From assembly GCA_027038835.1 (NCBI GenBank), contig JALWGC010000002.1, forward strand, positions 113,803-177,802: a stretch of DNA of 64,000 bases, written 5' to 3'. Both the position numbers and the translations under genes were made by a program. Under the pieces are notes generated by a model that made no database searches, was not told the origin of the DNA, and was given only the letters and a program-made list of their open reading frames with translations. Source of the DNA: Helicobacteraceae bacterium. GTDB taxonomy: Bacteria > Campylobacterota > Campylobacteria > Campylobacterales > Sulfurimonadaceae. Positions 1-9,600 of the stretch are shown one piece after another; the first letter of the stretch is position 1; the number at the start of each line of letters is the position of its first letter.

Positions 1-679
1 TGGGCAGAGTGTCGCAAGAAGCGAAGCGGATATGGCTGCATCTTGGGAGATAGCCAAAGAAGCAAGAGGGGATGCCAGCGAGCTTATCGTCGAAGGGTTC
101 GTCGATTTCGATTACGAGATCACCTTGCTTACCGCACGTAACGAAACCGGTACCGTTTTTTGCGAGCCTATCGGGCATGAGCAGCGTGATGGGGATTACG
201 TGTTTTCATGGCAGCCGATGCAGATGAGCGAAGTTGCCAAACAAAAAGCGCAGGAAATCGCCAAGAAGATAACCGATGGTCTAGGTGGGCGCGGTATTTT
301 CGGCGTGGAGTTGTTCATCAAAGGGGATGAAGTGTATTTTAGCGAAGTCTCTCCAAGACCGCATGATACCGGTATGGTAACGCTGATTACTCAAAGTCAA
401 AGTGAATTCGCCTTGCATCTTAGAGCCGTTCTCGGGCTTCCCCTTGGCTTTGCTTTCTATGGCGATGGAGCGAGTGCCGCGTACAAAGCGACAAACGAGA
501 GTTACGCACCTGTCGTGGAGGTAGATGAAAGTGTGTTCGATGAGAAAAGTTTCGTTCGTGTCTTCTCCAAACCCGAATCGCACAAAGGGCGCAGAATGGC
601 GGTTGTCTTGGTGTACGACAAGGTTGAAAACGCACTTGAAAAAGCAAGAGAGCTTATAGAGAAACTAAGCGATAGATAG
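1..679 (+). CDS. purT: PurT, formate-dependent phosphoribosylglycinamide formyltransferase (3' part)
   Basis: The reading frame is open from base 2, so the gene starts left of the window and only its C-terminal half is present. PurT makes formyl-GAR from GAR, formate and ATP in purine synthesis. The visible part matches the C-terminal part of the ATP-grasp domain and the tail of PurT: the stretches [32 protein letters not shown] and [15 protein letters not shown] are family signatures, and the [11 protein letters not shown] segment lies in the ATP/Mg site. The length from there to the stop agrees with the family. The next gene starts 9 bases later with its own GGAG site (AGGAGAG before base 688). 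Confidence 0.93.
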   Translation, partial: GQSVARSEADMAASWEIAKEARGDASELIVEGFVDFDYEITLLTARNETGTVFCEPIGHEQRDGDYVFSWQPMQMSEVAKQKAQEIAKKITDGLGGRGIFGVELFIKGDEVYFSEVSPRPHDTGMVTLITQSQSEFALHLRAVLGLPLGFAFYGDGASAAYKATNESYAPVVEVDESVFDEKSFVRVFSKPESHKGRRMAVVLVYDKVENALEKARELIEKLSDR

Positions 680-687
680 GAGAGAAG

Positions 688-891
688 ATGGATCTCGAAG
701 CTATAATCGAAGAAGCTTTGGAGCTGAAGCCGCAAGAGCGTTATATCGTTATCGAAAACTTGGTAGAAAGTTTGAACACACGCGATAGAGAAATCGATGC
801 GATATGGAGAAAAGAAAGTAAAAAAAGGTTGCAGGCATACAAAGAAGGAAAAGTGCAAACGCTTACTTACGAACAGGTGTTTCATGGATGA
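688..891 (+). CDS. Antitoxin, addiction-module component family
   Basis: This 67-residue acidic protein has the pattern of the putative addiction-module component family (Unstab_antitox): a short helix ending in LKPQERYIVIENLVESL, then DREIDAIWRKESKKRLQAYKEG. Members neutralise RelE/ParE-type toxins encoded just downstream. The stop overlaps the start of the ParE-like gene (ATGA overlap at 888-891), which fits translational coupling of the pair. A good AGGAGAG ribosome site precedes the ATG. It sits between housekeeping genes with no visible mobility gene. The assignment rests on the motif and on the partner. Confidence 0.82.
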   Translation: MDLEAIIEEALELKPQERYIVIENLVESLNTRDREIDAIWRKESKKRLQAYKEGKVQTLTYEQVFHG

Positions 892-1193
892 AGCTTCGGA
901 TTTTATCGCTTGCGGCTTTGGAAATAGAAGACGCAAAAGAGTATTACAATCTGCAACAACCCTTGCTTGGAGATAGTTTCAAAAAAGATGTGCAAAAAGC
1001 GGTGGATAGTATCGTGTCTTTTGCGCAACTGTATCCTTTGGTCGATGAAGATTTAAGAAGATGTGTTTTACATAGATTTCCCTATAGCATCTATTATACT
1101 ATCGATACCGATACGGTTGTAGTGCTTAGTGTCGCTCATCAAAGAAGAAAGCCGTATTATTGGGTAGATACTTACAAAGAAGGTGAAAATTGA
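888..1193 (+). CDS. ParE/RelE-superfamily toxin
   Basis: This 101-residue protein has the fold signature of the ParE/RelE toxins: an N-terminal strand, then ALEIEDAKEYYNLQQPLLGDSFKKDV, then the core RRCVLHRFPYSIYYTIDTDTV and a final strand VVLSVAHQRRKPYYW. Family members block gyrase or cleave mRNA at the ribosome; the sequence does not tell which. The start codon overlaps the antitoxin stop by four bases, so expression is probably coupled. The conserved RFPYSIYY and AHQRRKP segments are intact, so the toxin appears to be functional and not decayed. Confidence 0.85.
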   Translation: MKLRILSLAALEIEDAKEYYNLQQPLLGDSFKKDVQKAVDSIVSFAQLYPLVDEDLRRCVLHRFPYSIYYTIDTDTVVVLSVAHQRRKPYYWVDTYKEGEN

Positions 1194-1195
1194 AA

Positions 1196-2122
1196 ATGAA
1201 AATAGTTATTCTCGATGCGATCACGTTTGGCGATACCGACTTAAGCGGTTTTAGCGAACTTGGAGAGGTGGAAATTTTTGAAAAAACGCTTCGCGAGGAA
1301 ACTTCGAAGCGCATAGAAGATGCCGATGTCGTGGTAACGAACAAGGTGGTCATCACCGAAGAGATGATGCGAAATGCCAAAAAACTCAAGCTTGTCGCTA
1401 TCGCCGCGACGGGGATGAACAATGTCGATTTGGCGGCTGCCGAGAAACTCGGTATAGAGGTCAAAAACGTCGCGGGTTATTCCACCGACTCGGTCGTACA
1501 GCATACCTTTTCGATGCTTTTGTATCTGCTGGAGCATTCACACTACTACGACGAGAGGGTCAAAAGCGGAACATATGCAAAAAGCGGCATCTTTACCGAT
1601 GTAAGCCGACCTTTTTGGGAGATAAAAAACAAAAAATGGGGAATCGTAGGGCTTGGAGCCATAGGGAAGCAAGTCGCGGAAGTCGCCTCGGCTTTCGGAG
1701 CGGAGGTGCTTTACTACTCCACAAGCGGTAAAAATAGTTTCGCGAAGTACAAACAAGTTTCGCTGACAACTCTTTTGGAAGAGTGCGACATCGTAACCAT
1801 CCACGCACCCCTGAACGAAAACACCCAAAACCTCATCGGTTATGACGAACTATCGCGACTCAAAGAGGGTAGCATCCTTTTGAATCTCGGTCGAGGCGGC
1901 ATAGTGGATGAAGCGGCGGTTGCGAAAATCGTCGATGAAAAAGAGCTCTATGTCGGTTTGGATGTTTTTGAAAAAGAACCTTTGGCGCTTGATTCGCCGC
2001 TTTTGCAAGTCAAACATAAAGAGCGCCTCCACCTCACACCCCACATAGCGTGGACGAGCAAAGAAGCAAGAGAAAAACTCATAGAGGGTGTTTTGACAAA
2101 CATCCGTGAAACCTGCTGTTAG
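1196..2122 (+). CDS. D-2-hydroxyacid dehydrogenase (NAD-dependent)
   Basis: This roughly 308-residue protein belongs to the D-isomer 2-hydroxyacid dehydrogenases (glycerate/hydroxypyruvate type). The NAD-binding glycine motif is WGIVGLGAIGKQVA at about residue 147. The catalytic Arg lies in LNLGRGGIVDEAAV, the Glu in DVFEKEPL and the His in LTPHIAWTSKEAR. The exact substrate is not clear from the motifs; glycerate or 2-oxoglutarate-type acids are possible. ATG at 1196 has an AAGGTG site ten bases upstream. An in-frame TTG at 1190 that overlaps the toxin stop is the alternative start. The stop shares one base with the GTG of the next gene. Confidence 0.88.
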   Translation: MKIVILDAITFGDTDLSGFSELGEVEIFEKTLREETSKRIEDADVVVTNKVVITEEMMRNAKKLKLVAIAATGMNNVDLAAAEKLGIEVKNVAGYSTDSVVQHTFSMLLYLLEHSHYYDERVKSGTYAKSGIFTDVSRPFWEIKNKKWGIVGLGAIGKQVAEVASAFGAEVLYYSTSGKNSFAKYKQVSLTTLLEECDIVTIHAPLNENTQNLIGYDELSRLKEGSILLNLGRGGIVDEAAVAKIVDEKELYVGLDVFEKEPLALDSPLLQVKHKERLHLTPHIAWTSKEAREKLIEGVLTNIRETCC

Positions 2123-2526
2123 TGATATACGCTTCTTTATTCGTCACTTCTTTTTTAGCCGCGACGATACTCCCTTTTAGTAGCGAGGCGGCACTTTTTG
2201 CCGCACTTCAAAGCGATGCGAACCAAACGCTGCTTTTGGTTTTCGCTTCTTGCGGCAACGTCTTGGCGATAATACTCAACTACTATCTTGGCTATTTTCT
2301 GTACGAAAAAACAAAACGCAAGCTGCTATCTTCCAAAACGGGAAAAAAGGCGTATGTTTTAGGGCATCGTTACGGATACGGCGCGCTTTTGCTTTCTTGG
2401 TTGCCCGTTATCGGTGATCCTATTACCCTCGTTGCCGGCGCGCTTCGTTTGCGGTTTTGCATCTTTTTACTTATAGCCGGAGGGCTTAGGATTTTACGCT
2501 ATTATGTTATAGTTGTGTCTACCTAA
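2122..2526 (+). CDS. Small membrane protein, YqaA/DedA-like (SNARE-associated family)
   Basis: This 134-residue hydrophobic protein starts at a GTG that overlaps the previous stop by one base. It resembles YqaA-type members of the SNARE-associated/DedA superfamily: FLAATILPFSSEAALFAAL at the N-terminus, a Gly/Asn-rich re-entrant segment (CGNVLAIILNYYLGYFL), and the characteristic LLSWLPVIGDPITLVAGALRL motif. About four membrane segments are visible. Related proteins act in lipid or envelope homeostasis. The function here is inferred by family only. Confidence 0.78.
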   Translation: MIYASLFVTSFLAATILPFSSEAALFAALQSDANQTLLLVFASCGNVLAIILNYYLGYFLYEKTKRKLLSSKTGKKAYVLGHRYGYGALLLSWLPVIGDPITLVAGALRLRFCIFLLIAGGLRILRYYVIVVST

Positions 2527-2536
2527 GGAAAAAGCG

Positions 2537-3046
2537 ATGCAAAAAACCCTAAAAAGAAAACTCGAACTCTCTTTCCTTGTTTTGATCCTTTTTGCCGCTG
2601 CTTTTTTGGGTGTGAATTATTATAAATCCTACTCTTTCAAGCACAACCCGCTCCCGCGTGCCTACATCGAGAGAATCGAAAACAAAGAACGCGATATTTT
2701 GAAACATATGCGAAAGAACTTCGGATTTGTCGTGAAGTTTCCCATCGTCGTAACCAAGAAGATTCCCGGCAGGCTCTATGGTCTAACCGCTTATCAAAAC
2801 GGGAAAATCACTATCTATTTGAACAAAAAAGTGATGCAAGAGAGTATGGACTATATGGTAAAGAGCGTCATTCCCCATGAATACGCGCATGCACTTTTGT
2901 TCTACCTACACAAAAACACCCATGAAAAACAAGGGCATTCGAAGTTGTGGAAAGAGACGTGTGTCGCCCTTGGAGGAATAGACTGCAGGCAGTACGTGAA
3001 CCAAAAAGAGGTGATACTTGCAAAACTCCCTTGGATAGAAAAATAA
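2537..3046 (+). CDS. SprT-like zinc metalloprotein with N-terminal membrane anchor
   Basis: This 169-residue protein starts at ATG 2537 behind an AAGGA site at about 2525-2529. Residues 10-28 form one hydrophobic segment, so the protein is probably membrane-anchored. The body holds the SprT-type metal motif HEYAHALLFYLHK with HEKQGHSKLWKETCVALGG downstream, which supplies the third histidine and the typical H-S-x-x-W pattern. SprT-like proteins are zinc-dependent peptidases of poorly known substrate. A longer reading frame opening at 2513 lacks a ribosome site. Confidence 0.82.
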   Translation: MQKTLKRKLELSFLVLILFAAAFLGVNYYKSYSFKHNPLPRAYIERIENKERDILKHMRKNFGFVVKFPIVVTKKIPGRLYGLTAYQNGKITIYLNKKVMQESMDYMVKSVIPHEYAHALLFYLHKNTHEKQGHSKLWKETCVALGGIDCRQYVNQKEVILAKLPWIEK

Positions 3047-3058
3047 AAAGGATACCCT

Positions 3059-3478
3059 ATGCCATTTGTACCGAAAACTCCATATCTTACGACTGATGGA
3101 ATCGTTGAAATATACGACAATAACGAAACGTTTTTAGGAATCGTGCTTATAAAACGGAAAAATCCGCCTATCGGCTGGGCACTGCCGGGAGGGTTTGTTG
3201 ATGTCGGCGAGCGAGTCGAAGAAGCATGTGTCAGAGAGATGAAAGAGGAACTTTCTCTCGATGTAGAAATAAAATCACTCCTTGGAGTCTACTCCGACCC
3301 GGCACGTGACGAGCGGTTTCATACCGTAAGCGTAGCGTATGTATGCAAAGCGCACGGCATCCCCAAAGCCGCCGATGACGCGAAAGAAGCGGTAGTGGTA
3401 AAATTAGAAGATTTAGATACGAAACGACTCGTATTCGATCATGGAGAGATTGTAAAAGATTATATGAAGCGACTATAA
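3059..3478 (+). CDS. Nudix hydrolase
   Basis: This 139-residue protein has a complete Nudix box, GX5EX7REUXEE, read as GGFVDVGERVEEACVREM followed by KEEL, at about residues 43-64. Nudix enzymes cleave nucleoside diphosphates linked to another moiety; ADP-ribose pyrophosphatase activity is common for this size and fold, but the substrate is not determined here. It follows the SprT-like gene by 12 bases and is the last core gene before the defence island. No gene is visible in the 243 AT-rich bases that follow. Confidence 0.9.
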   Translation: MPFVPKTPYLTTDGIVEIYDNNETFLGIVLIKRKNPPIGWALPGGFVDVGERVEEACVREMKEELSLDVEIKSLLGVYSDPARDERFHTVSVAYVCKAHGIPKAADDAKEAVVVKLEDLDTKRLVFDHGEIVKDYMKRL

Positions 3479-3613
3479 TCTGCTTATCTCTTTATTGTTT
3501 TTACATTTTTTATATCGTATTTCCATAAAGATACAAGGGAAAAGGAAAACATTTCAACTCAATTTGATGGTCAAAATTGTAAATAATTTTAACTGACAAA
3601 TTTAAATTTGAAA

Positions 3614-3625
3614 TTCCTATAGGAA
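3614..3625. promoter_or_regulatory. Palindromic operator candidate upstream of dptF
   Basis: TTCCTATAGGAA is a perfect 12-base palindrome (14 bases with the flanking A and T). It lies about 70 bases upstream of the -10 box of the dpt operon. The identical 12-mer occurs at 17069-17080 between dndC and the XRE regulator. Two copies in the two promoter regions of one island suggest binding by the island's regulator. The binding itself is inferred. Confidence 0.6.
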
Positions 3626-3693
3626 TATTATTCGCAACTGCGAAAAAAAACTTAATAGTTTTAATCTTAATATCGCTAAAATTAATGAATCTA

Positions 3694-3699
3694 TAATTT
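3694..3699 (+). promoter_or_regulatory. -10 box of the dptFGH promoter
   Basis: TATAAT lies 22 bases before the TTG start of dptF, giving a predicted transcript start near 3706 and a leader of about 16 bases that carries the AAAAGG ribosome site. The box is part of a small inverted repeat CTATAA-T-TTATAG (3693-3705). No convincing -35 is seen, which is usual for Campylobacterota. Confidence 0.5.
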
Positions 3700-3721
3700 A
3701 TAGCGTTAAAAGGTTGAAATC

Positions 3722-5317
3722 TTGTCAAAATTATTACCTTTGATCGATCAACTTTCAAAATCATCTCCACAAGCAGTATATACGCCTAAGACTCTTTTTG
3801 ATAGTGAACCAATTTCTATTTTTGATTACCTTTATATTGAAACACCGATCGAAAAAGCTTATAAGAAACTTTTAGGAGAAAAACGAAACACAAAGTCAAT
3901 TGTCTTTTTATGCGGCAGCAGCGGTGATGGCAAGTCAGCTATCATAGGGAGAAATCAAAAGTTTTTCGATAAATATTTCGATGTGCATATCGATGCGACT
4001 CATAGTTTTCGGCCGAATCAAACGGCGATCGAAGCTTTGGATGATGTTTTTGATCGTTTTAAAGAGGGGTCAAAAGGGTTGGTTGTCGGTATCAATATGG
4101 GGATAATGTTAAACTATGCGCGTTATGGAAAAAGTGCACATGATGATATCAAAACCGCTATACGCAACTACGATGCGAACGGGAGATCTTCGGAGAATAT
4201 CTATTTTATAAACTTTGAAGACTATCCAAAATTTGAAATGACAGACGGTGCTATCGGCTCCTCGTTTATTTTAGAACTTATAAAAAAGATAGTAGCGCGG
4301 GATGATGCCAATCCGTTTTATACCGCATACAAAGAGGACTTGCAAAACAATATCCGCAAGATAGATCATCAAAATTATTATCTTTTGGGATTGGAAGCTA
4401 TACAAAATCGTATCATCGAACTACTGGTTACCGTGCACCTAAAATATGACCAGTTTTTGACTGCTCGTTCTTTGTTGGATCTGATATATGTTCTTTTGCG
4501 AGATCCTCGCTCGCTTATAGATCAGCTTTTTGAACATGATTCCAATCCAATATTGGAAAATATCTACAAAGAGGATCCCATTTTAAAGAGAACTAAGCGT
4601 TTGGACATATTTGTGCTGGAGCGTTCCAACCATAAACCTGATAAAGAGTTAGAGGCATTTGTCAAAGAGTTCAATCATCAAAGCGGTTATCAGATTTTAA
4701 ACATAAGCGACGTGCATACATTGGTAAGATTTTTTTATCTGTTTCGAGGGTATGATTGTGCAAACAATTACCACCGAAGATTTGAAGATGATTTTTCAGA
4801 TACTTCAACGTTTGAATTTGTTCAACTAATCGCTGCGCATCGAAACTACGATAAAGAGAAAAAAACGATAATAAAAGCATTTTACGATAAATTGCGCGAA
4901 GCGGTTTTCGCCTATGCAAACAAAGAATATCCTTCTATGAGTAAAGAATATCTTTTCCATTGTGATACGATCAATGGGTATAGTGTGTATGCTCCTTTGG
5001 AACTCTCTGCTGCATGGGATGAAATAAAAACCGATCACACACATACAATCAATAGTTTTCGTTGCTTTTTACAAGTTGAAGAGAAACTCCTACTACCCAT
5101 CGATATCTCGTTAAATTTCTATAAGCTTATCTTAGCAATAAATCAGGGGTATAGACCAAACAAACATGATAGAAATACGATCATTTTATTTGAAGAGCTG
5201 TTAGAGAGGATCGCCTCGATAGTCCGACTTTCAAAGAGGCTTGTTTTTGTCAAACAAAAGCAGCGATATACATTCATCAAGCGAAATGAAGAGATAGAGG
5301 TAAGGGAAAATGATTGA
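3722..5317 (+). CDS. dptF: DptF (DndF), phosphorothioation-dependent restriction ATPase-like subunit
   Basis: This 531-residue protein starts at TTG 3722 with an AAAAGG site just upstream. It matches DptF, the first subunit of the DptFGH (DndFGH) restriction complex that attacks DNA lacking phosphorothioate marks. A P-loop GSSGDGKS lies at residues 65-72, after the typical opening with the LFDYLY-like segment (SIFDYLYIETPIEKAY). The rest is helical with no further motif I can name. It overlaps dptG by eight bases and heads a four-gene operon. Base composition is clearly more AT-rich than the neighbouring core genes, which fits transfer of the island. Confidence 0.9.
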   Translation: MSKLLPLIDQLSKSSPQAVYTPKTLFDSEPISIFDYLYIETPIEKAYKKLLGEKRNTKSIVFLCGSSGDGKSAIIGRNQKFFDKYFDVHIDATHSFRPNQTAIEALDDVFDRFKEGSKGLVVGINMGIMLNYARYGKSAHDDIKTAIRNYDANGRSSENIYFINFEDYPKFEMTDGAIGSSFILELIKKIVARDDANPFYTAYKEDLQNNIRKIDHQNYYLLGLEAIQNRIIELLVTVHLKYDQFLTARSLLDLIYVLLRDPRSLIDQLFEHDSNPILENIYKEDPILKRTKRLDIFVLERSNHKPDKELEAFVKEFNHQSGYQILNISDVHTLVRFFYLFRGYDCANNYHRRFEDDFSDTSTFEFVQLIAAHRNYDKEKKTIIKAFYDKLREAVFAYANKEYPSMSKEYLFHCDTINGYSVYAPLELSAAWDEIKTDHTHTINSFRCFLQVEEKLLLPIDISLNFYKLILAINQGYRPNKHDRNTIILFEELLERIASIVRLSKRLVFVKQKQRYTFIKRNEEIEVREND

Positions 5318-6623
5318 AAAATTAAAAACTGTGACAGAAGAAAATATCCCTAAAAACAATCCGACCCTTGAAACTTACTTTCCTTTAAGCACGAACGAAA
5401 AAAAGAACGCTGATAAGGCATTTGAGAGTAGTGCTATAGCCGGTCAACTTATAGGCTTTCAACTAAAAAAGCAGCTTGAAGTCAATTTCGATGCAGCAAG
5501 TTTTATAGATACAGTGTTAGAAGAGTTCAAAGAGAGTATCACTTCTCCTGAGGCTTTGGATATTATTAAAAAGATATACTTTCAAGGTGACGAACTCCCG
5601 ATAATAACACCGCTGATGTATATGTCCAGACCTTTTCAATCGTTAGACAAAAAAACGAAAAAAAGTTTAAAAATCTTTCTTCAAATGTTGCAACCAAGTG
5701 ATACTGCAGAAACATCCTCAAATAAGCTCAACTTTATAGAAAAGAAAATTTTTGAAATATTTCAAAAACATATCGTTGCGCATCCCTTGGTAAAAGACTC
5801 GCATTCTTATGTGCGCTATTTGGATAGCTACTTCACTCAAGATTTCAACTATCTTCTTACCAATCCAAAATTTTTCCACACTTCTATCGATATGTTTTTA
5901 AAGTTTTATTTTTTTACATACTCGGCGCAATTGGCACTCAACATTCAAGAAGCTCCGCTACAAAAGCCTTCACTTAAAGAGTTGTATTTTATACTAAATT
6001 ATGAGCAAGCAAGTTCTGAGCGTAAAAAGATAGTAAATAACGGATACAAAACTCTCATACAGAAGATGCGATATCTCTACCCTTATCTATCGTTACTTGA
6101 GATTTTATCCGATATCATTGAAGACAAAAATTTCAAACTGTATGATCTCTCTAACATAGAGGACTCGACAGAAAACATTGAGGCAGTCGTGAACTTTACA
6201 AATCTTTTGAGAAAAAAGCGAGGATTGTCAGCAAATTCACTTCAGTTTTTTCAAACACTTAATGATGCGTTGAAGTATCTATTTGAAAGCGCCTTTGAGC
6301 AGTTTAAAAAAAGTGACAAAAAAGCGGTTATCGATCGTTTTGTTGCTGCTTTTGAGAAGCAAGTCTCTCGCCCGTTTATACAATCAAGAGGAAGATTTGG
6401 CAAAGTTTTGGTGCTTGATCAAGATATGGTTTTGATGCTAACGAATATGTCTATAAATACCAGAGGAAAACTTCGTTTTCAGGATTTATTATGGGAGTTT
6501 CAACAGCGAGGGCTCTTCTTTGATCCGAAATCGGAAGATGCCTTGTTGGAGCTCTATGAAAGAGTTGGAAATATAGAGAGAAAAAGTGATAGTGGAGATG
6601 CCGTATATGTACACACGATTTAG
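5310..6623 (+). CDS. dptG: DptG (DndG), phosphorothioation-dependent restriction subunit
   Basis: This 437-residue protein lies between dptF and dptH and has the length and helical, Lys/Phe-rich character of DptG, the least understood subunit of the DptFGH restriction complex. I see no catalytic motif; the call rests mainly on position and size, plus segments such as the opening NNPTLETYFPLSTNEKKNADKAF. The ATG at 5310 overlaps the end of dptF, and the stop at 6623 lies inside the start region of dptH, so the three genes are translationally coupled. Confidence 0.85.
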   Translation: MIEKLKTVTEENIPKNNPTLETYFPLSTNEKKNADKAFESSAIAGQLIGFQLKKQLEVNFDAASFIDTVLEEFKESITSPEALDIIKKIYFQGDELPIITPLMYMSRPFQSLDKKTKKSLKIFLQMLQPSDTAETSSNKLNFIEKKIFEIFQKHIVAHPLVKDSHSYVRYLDSYFTQDFNYLLTNPKFFHTSIDMFLKFYFFTYSAQLALNIQEAPLQKPSLKELYFILNYEQASSERKKIVNNGYKTLIQKMRYLYPYLSLLEILSDIIEDKNFKLYDLSNIEDSTENIEAVVNFTNLLRKKRGLSANSLQFFQTLNDALKYLFESAFEQFKKSDKKAVIDRFVAAFEKQVSRPFIQSRGRFGKVLVLDQDMVLMLTNMSINTRGKLRFQDLLWEFQQRGLFFDPKSEDALLELYERVGNIERKSDSGDAVYVHTI

Positions 6624-9600
6624 TGAGTTTTTAGTTCAAAATATATTCGATTGGTTAGCTCAAAGGATAGCGCAGGGGCATCGATATCGTTTTCATTCTG
6701 ATGATGAAGATAATATCAAAGAGCTTGTCGAAGCACTACAAGAGAGAAAAACAGGTGAGATTATTTATAAAGAAACTCCACTTCCTTATATTGAAATAAA
6801 AGGGGTAAAACTTCTCTATGTCAATGATGTTACTGGGGTTATGAACGAGAACTTTATCTCAAATCTACGAGATGCCGTCTCCGCTCCTTATGAAGAGTTT
6901 TCGATGTGCTCATTACTGGTGCTACATAAAAGTCGTTTAGATACGGTTTTGAACTCCGCTATCGATTTGGCCGCTTTGGATGCTCCCCTTAATGCCGCTT
7001 ATGTAAAAAAAGATCTGCAGCATCTCATCCATGAAACGAAAATCTCAAAACATCTCAAAGCGTTGATGAAACTACAAGCAGAGATCGTCGAGTCGGAAAG
7101 ACAATCGGCTTTTGGATACAAAACACTGTTTCACTCAATCATCGATGAGACCATATACTTCAAAGAGCTTTCTTTGTTTGAAGATGCAGACCTATTAAAA
7201 GAGCATGATGGGAAAAAGATAGAAAAAAGGTTTTTAGATAACAGAAAGCTTTACGATGAGATCGAAAATATCATGATAAACTTCCCATCGGAGATAGAAG
7301 AGCGTCTTGCTAATCGTTATTCCGAAGATTTTATCAACAAATATCTCACACTCGATACATGGAAAGAAGTAACTTACGATCAGTTGATCAAAGAGATCAA
7401 CAAACCTCGTGATACGATCGAGTTTGATAATTTTGAGGTAGATAACGGCGAGTGTATCCTACGAAATGAAAGTGCTACAGCTGCAGGGAAAAGAACGAAG
7501 AATATTATCGTTTTTGCTGAAGAGAAGAGAGTGCGATTTTTTATAAAATTCAAAGGCAAAGGTTTAACAAAAGATCACTTGCAGCTTTTAGATAACAAAG
7601 CGATAAAAAACGATATAGAGTGGGATTATATCGGACTTTCACGCACTTTTGAAGTCAGCCTAACATACGATCAAAATCCACTTTACTTTTCTTTAAGACT
7701 CAATGGTGGAAAGGCATCTTCTATATTTAAATTCAAAATACTTGTTTTACAAAAAGGGGCGTTTGATTTACAAGCTATCTATAACTTTTTCATTGTCAAA
7801 CCCAAAGAGAAACTACTACTCCTTCAAACAAGCGAGATGGAGATCAATTTTTCTCAAAACAAAACAGAAGAACCCTATAGAGTAAACGATGGTGAAACTG
7901 TGGATATCCGCCGTTATCCACGTATCAACTATGAAGATCTTTATAACAACCAAGATGTTGTCGCGTTTGCTATCACAAACGGGGTTGATACGATTTCACT
8001 GCAAATCGAAGGGGAAAAGATAAGAGAGGTTATCTCCATCCCTTTGCTCTACAATCAAGAGCGGTTAGATAGAATGTTTCATAACGGAATCAACGTGGAA
8101 CTGAACTACGCCGGGAAAAAAGCGATTTTGGAGTATCAAGAGATCCCTCTCATCGCCAATCGCTTTACCTATATCGATTTGGAGCATCAAATCATCTCTA
8201 ATGAGCTTATGCATTTCGGTTTTGATAAGGATGCCGCACAAGAGTTGGCAAGTGCAAGTGATGATATCTTCACATCTTATACCGCTCTTTTGCGTTGCTT
8301 TAGAGATAAAAAGACAACACCATCACTGTGTGCTTGGGATGATGAGATATGTAAATATGCACAAAAGTTTTGCGATGATGTTAAAGAGTATCTGCAAAGC
8401 ATCCCCGACAATACATCGCTGAGCCCTTCACATAAATTGGTTTTAAAGATAGGGAGAGTAAGGCACGATGGCAAAGAGTATCTCTCTCCTTTTTCTCCTC
8501 TTATACTCTCTTATATCCTTTACTTAAGAGATAAAAGCGATGAAAGTCTTCCCAAACTTTCCGAAGTAACGCTAAAGCGATTGAATCCTAAGGGTCTTTT
8601 TCCATATCTTTACAAAGGCACGCAGCACTACAGCTACACCTCTTTGGTGCAAGATGATCCTTTATGGCTGGAGTTTGTCGATAATGAAGAGAACGAATTT
8701 AGCTATGTTTCCAAATTGGTTTCAGAAAAGATTGTAGAGTTTTCCAAAGCTTTTGAGAAACTTTTTGAGTTTCGACACGATGCGCCGCTTATCATCAACA
8801 GTATCAACAATGCAAGCAACAAAGAGATTTTCAAAGGTTTGGTCAAATACTATAAAGATAACTTCGAGAAAAAACCAAAACATATCATCGTAAATATTTA
8901 CGACCAATCTTACCATGAAACCTATTTTGATATCTTTGCCGATACAGACTCTTATGAAGAGATCAAACAGCGATACAATCTCAAAGAAAATGCTGAAACG
9001 ATCATCGATATCATGCGCACCCACATCACATACTCGAAACATCTTATCGATAAATCGCAATCGTATGCACACTTGAGCTTCTTTAAAAACAACGAAAAGG
9101 TTCAAATCCAACAAAACAAAGTGGACCTTGTCAAATCCGGTTTGGTGTGTTCCGGTCTTATTTCCGGTGAGAGTTCAGAAGAGAAAAACGGATACTACTA
9201 CAGCGGCTTTGGGTTACGCAATGTCGCCATAGAGGATAAACCGCATCTGCAAATGGCAAAACTCTACAATGCCCTGCAGCGTCCGGCTTTTGAGAGCGGT
9301 GCATTGTATGATGCAAAAGAGAGCATCACACTTATGATAAGTGAAAATTTTAAAACACTTCTGCATCAATCTTACGAAAACTCTTTATGGACAGTTATAA
9401 TCGATCCGAAAGTAACATTGGACTTTTTTGACAACGAAAAAGATCTGATCTTGATCCACTACTCCGATCAGTATAGCTCTTCTGCCAATTACGACGCCAT
9501 AACCGTTACGGCACAAAAAGAGATCTATGCCGATGTGGTCGGGAGCGAAAATATCATCCGTGAGTTCAATGCCTTTAACGGCGAATGGCTTATCAAAATG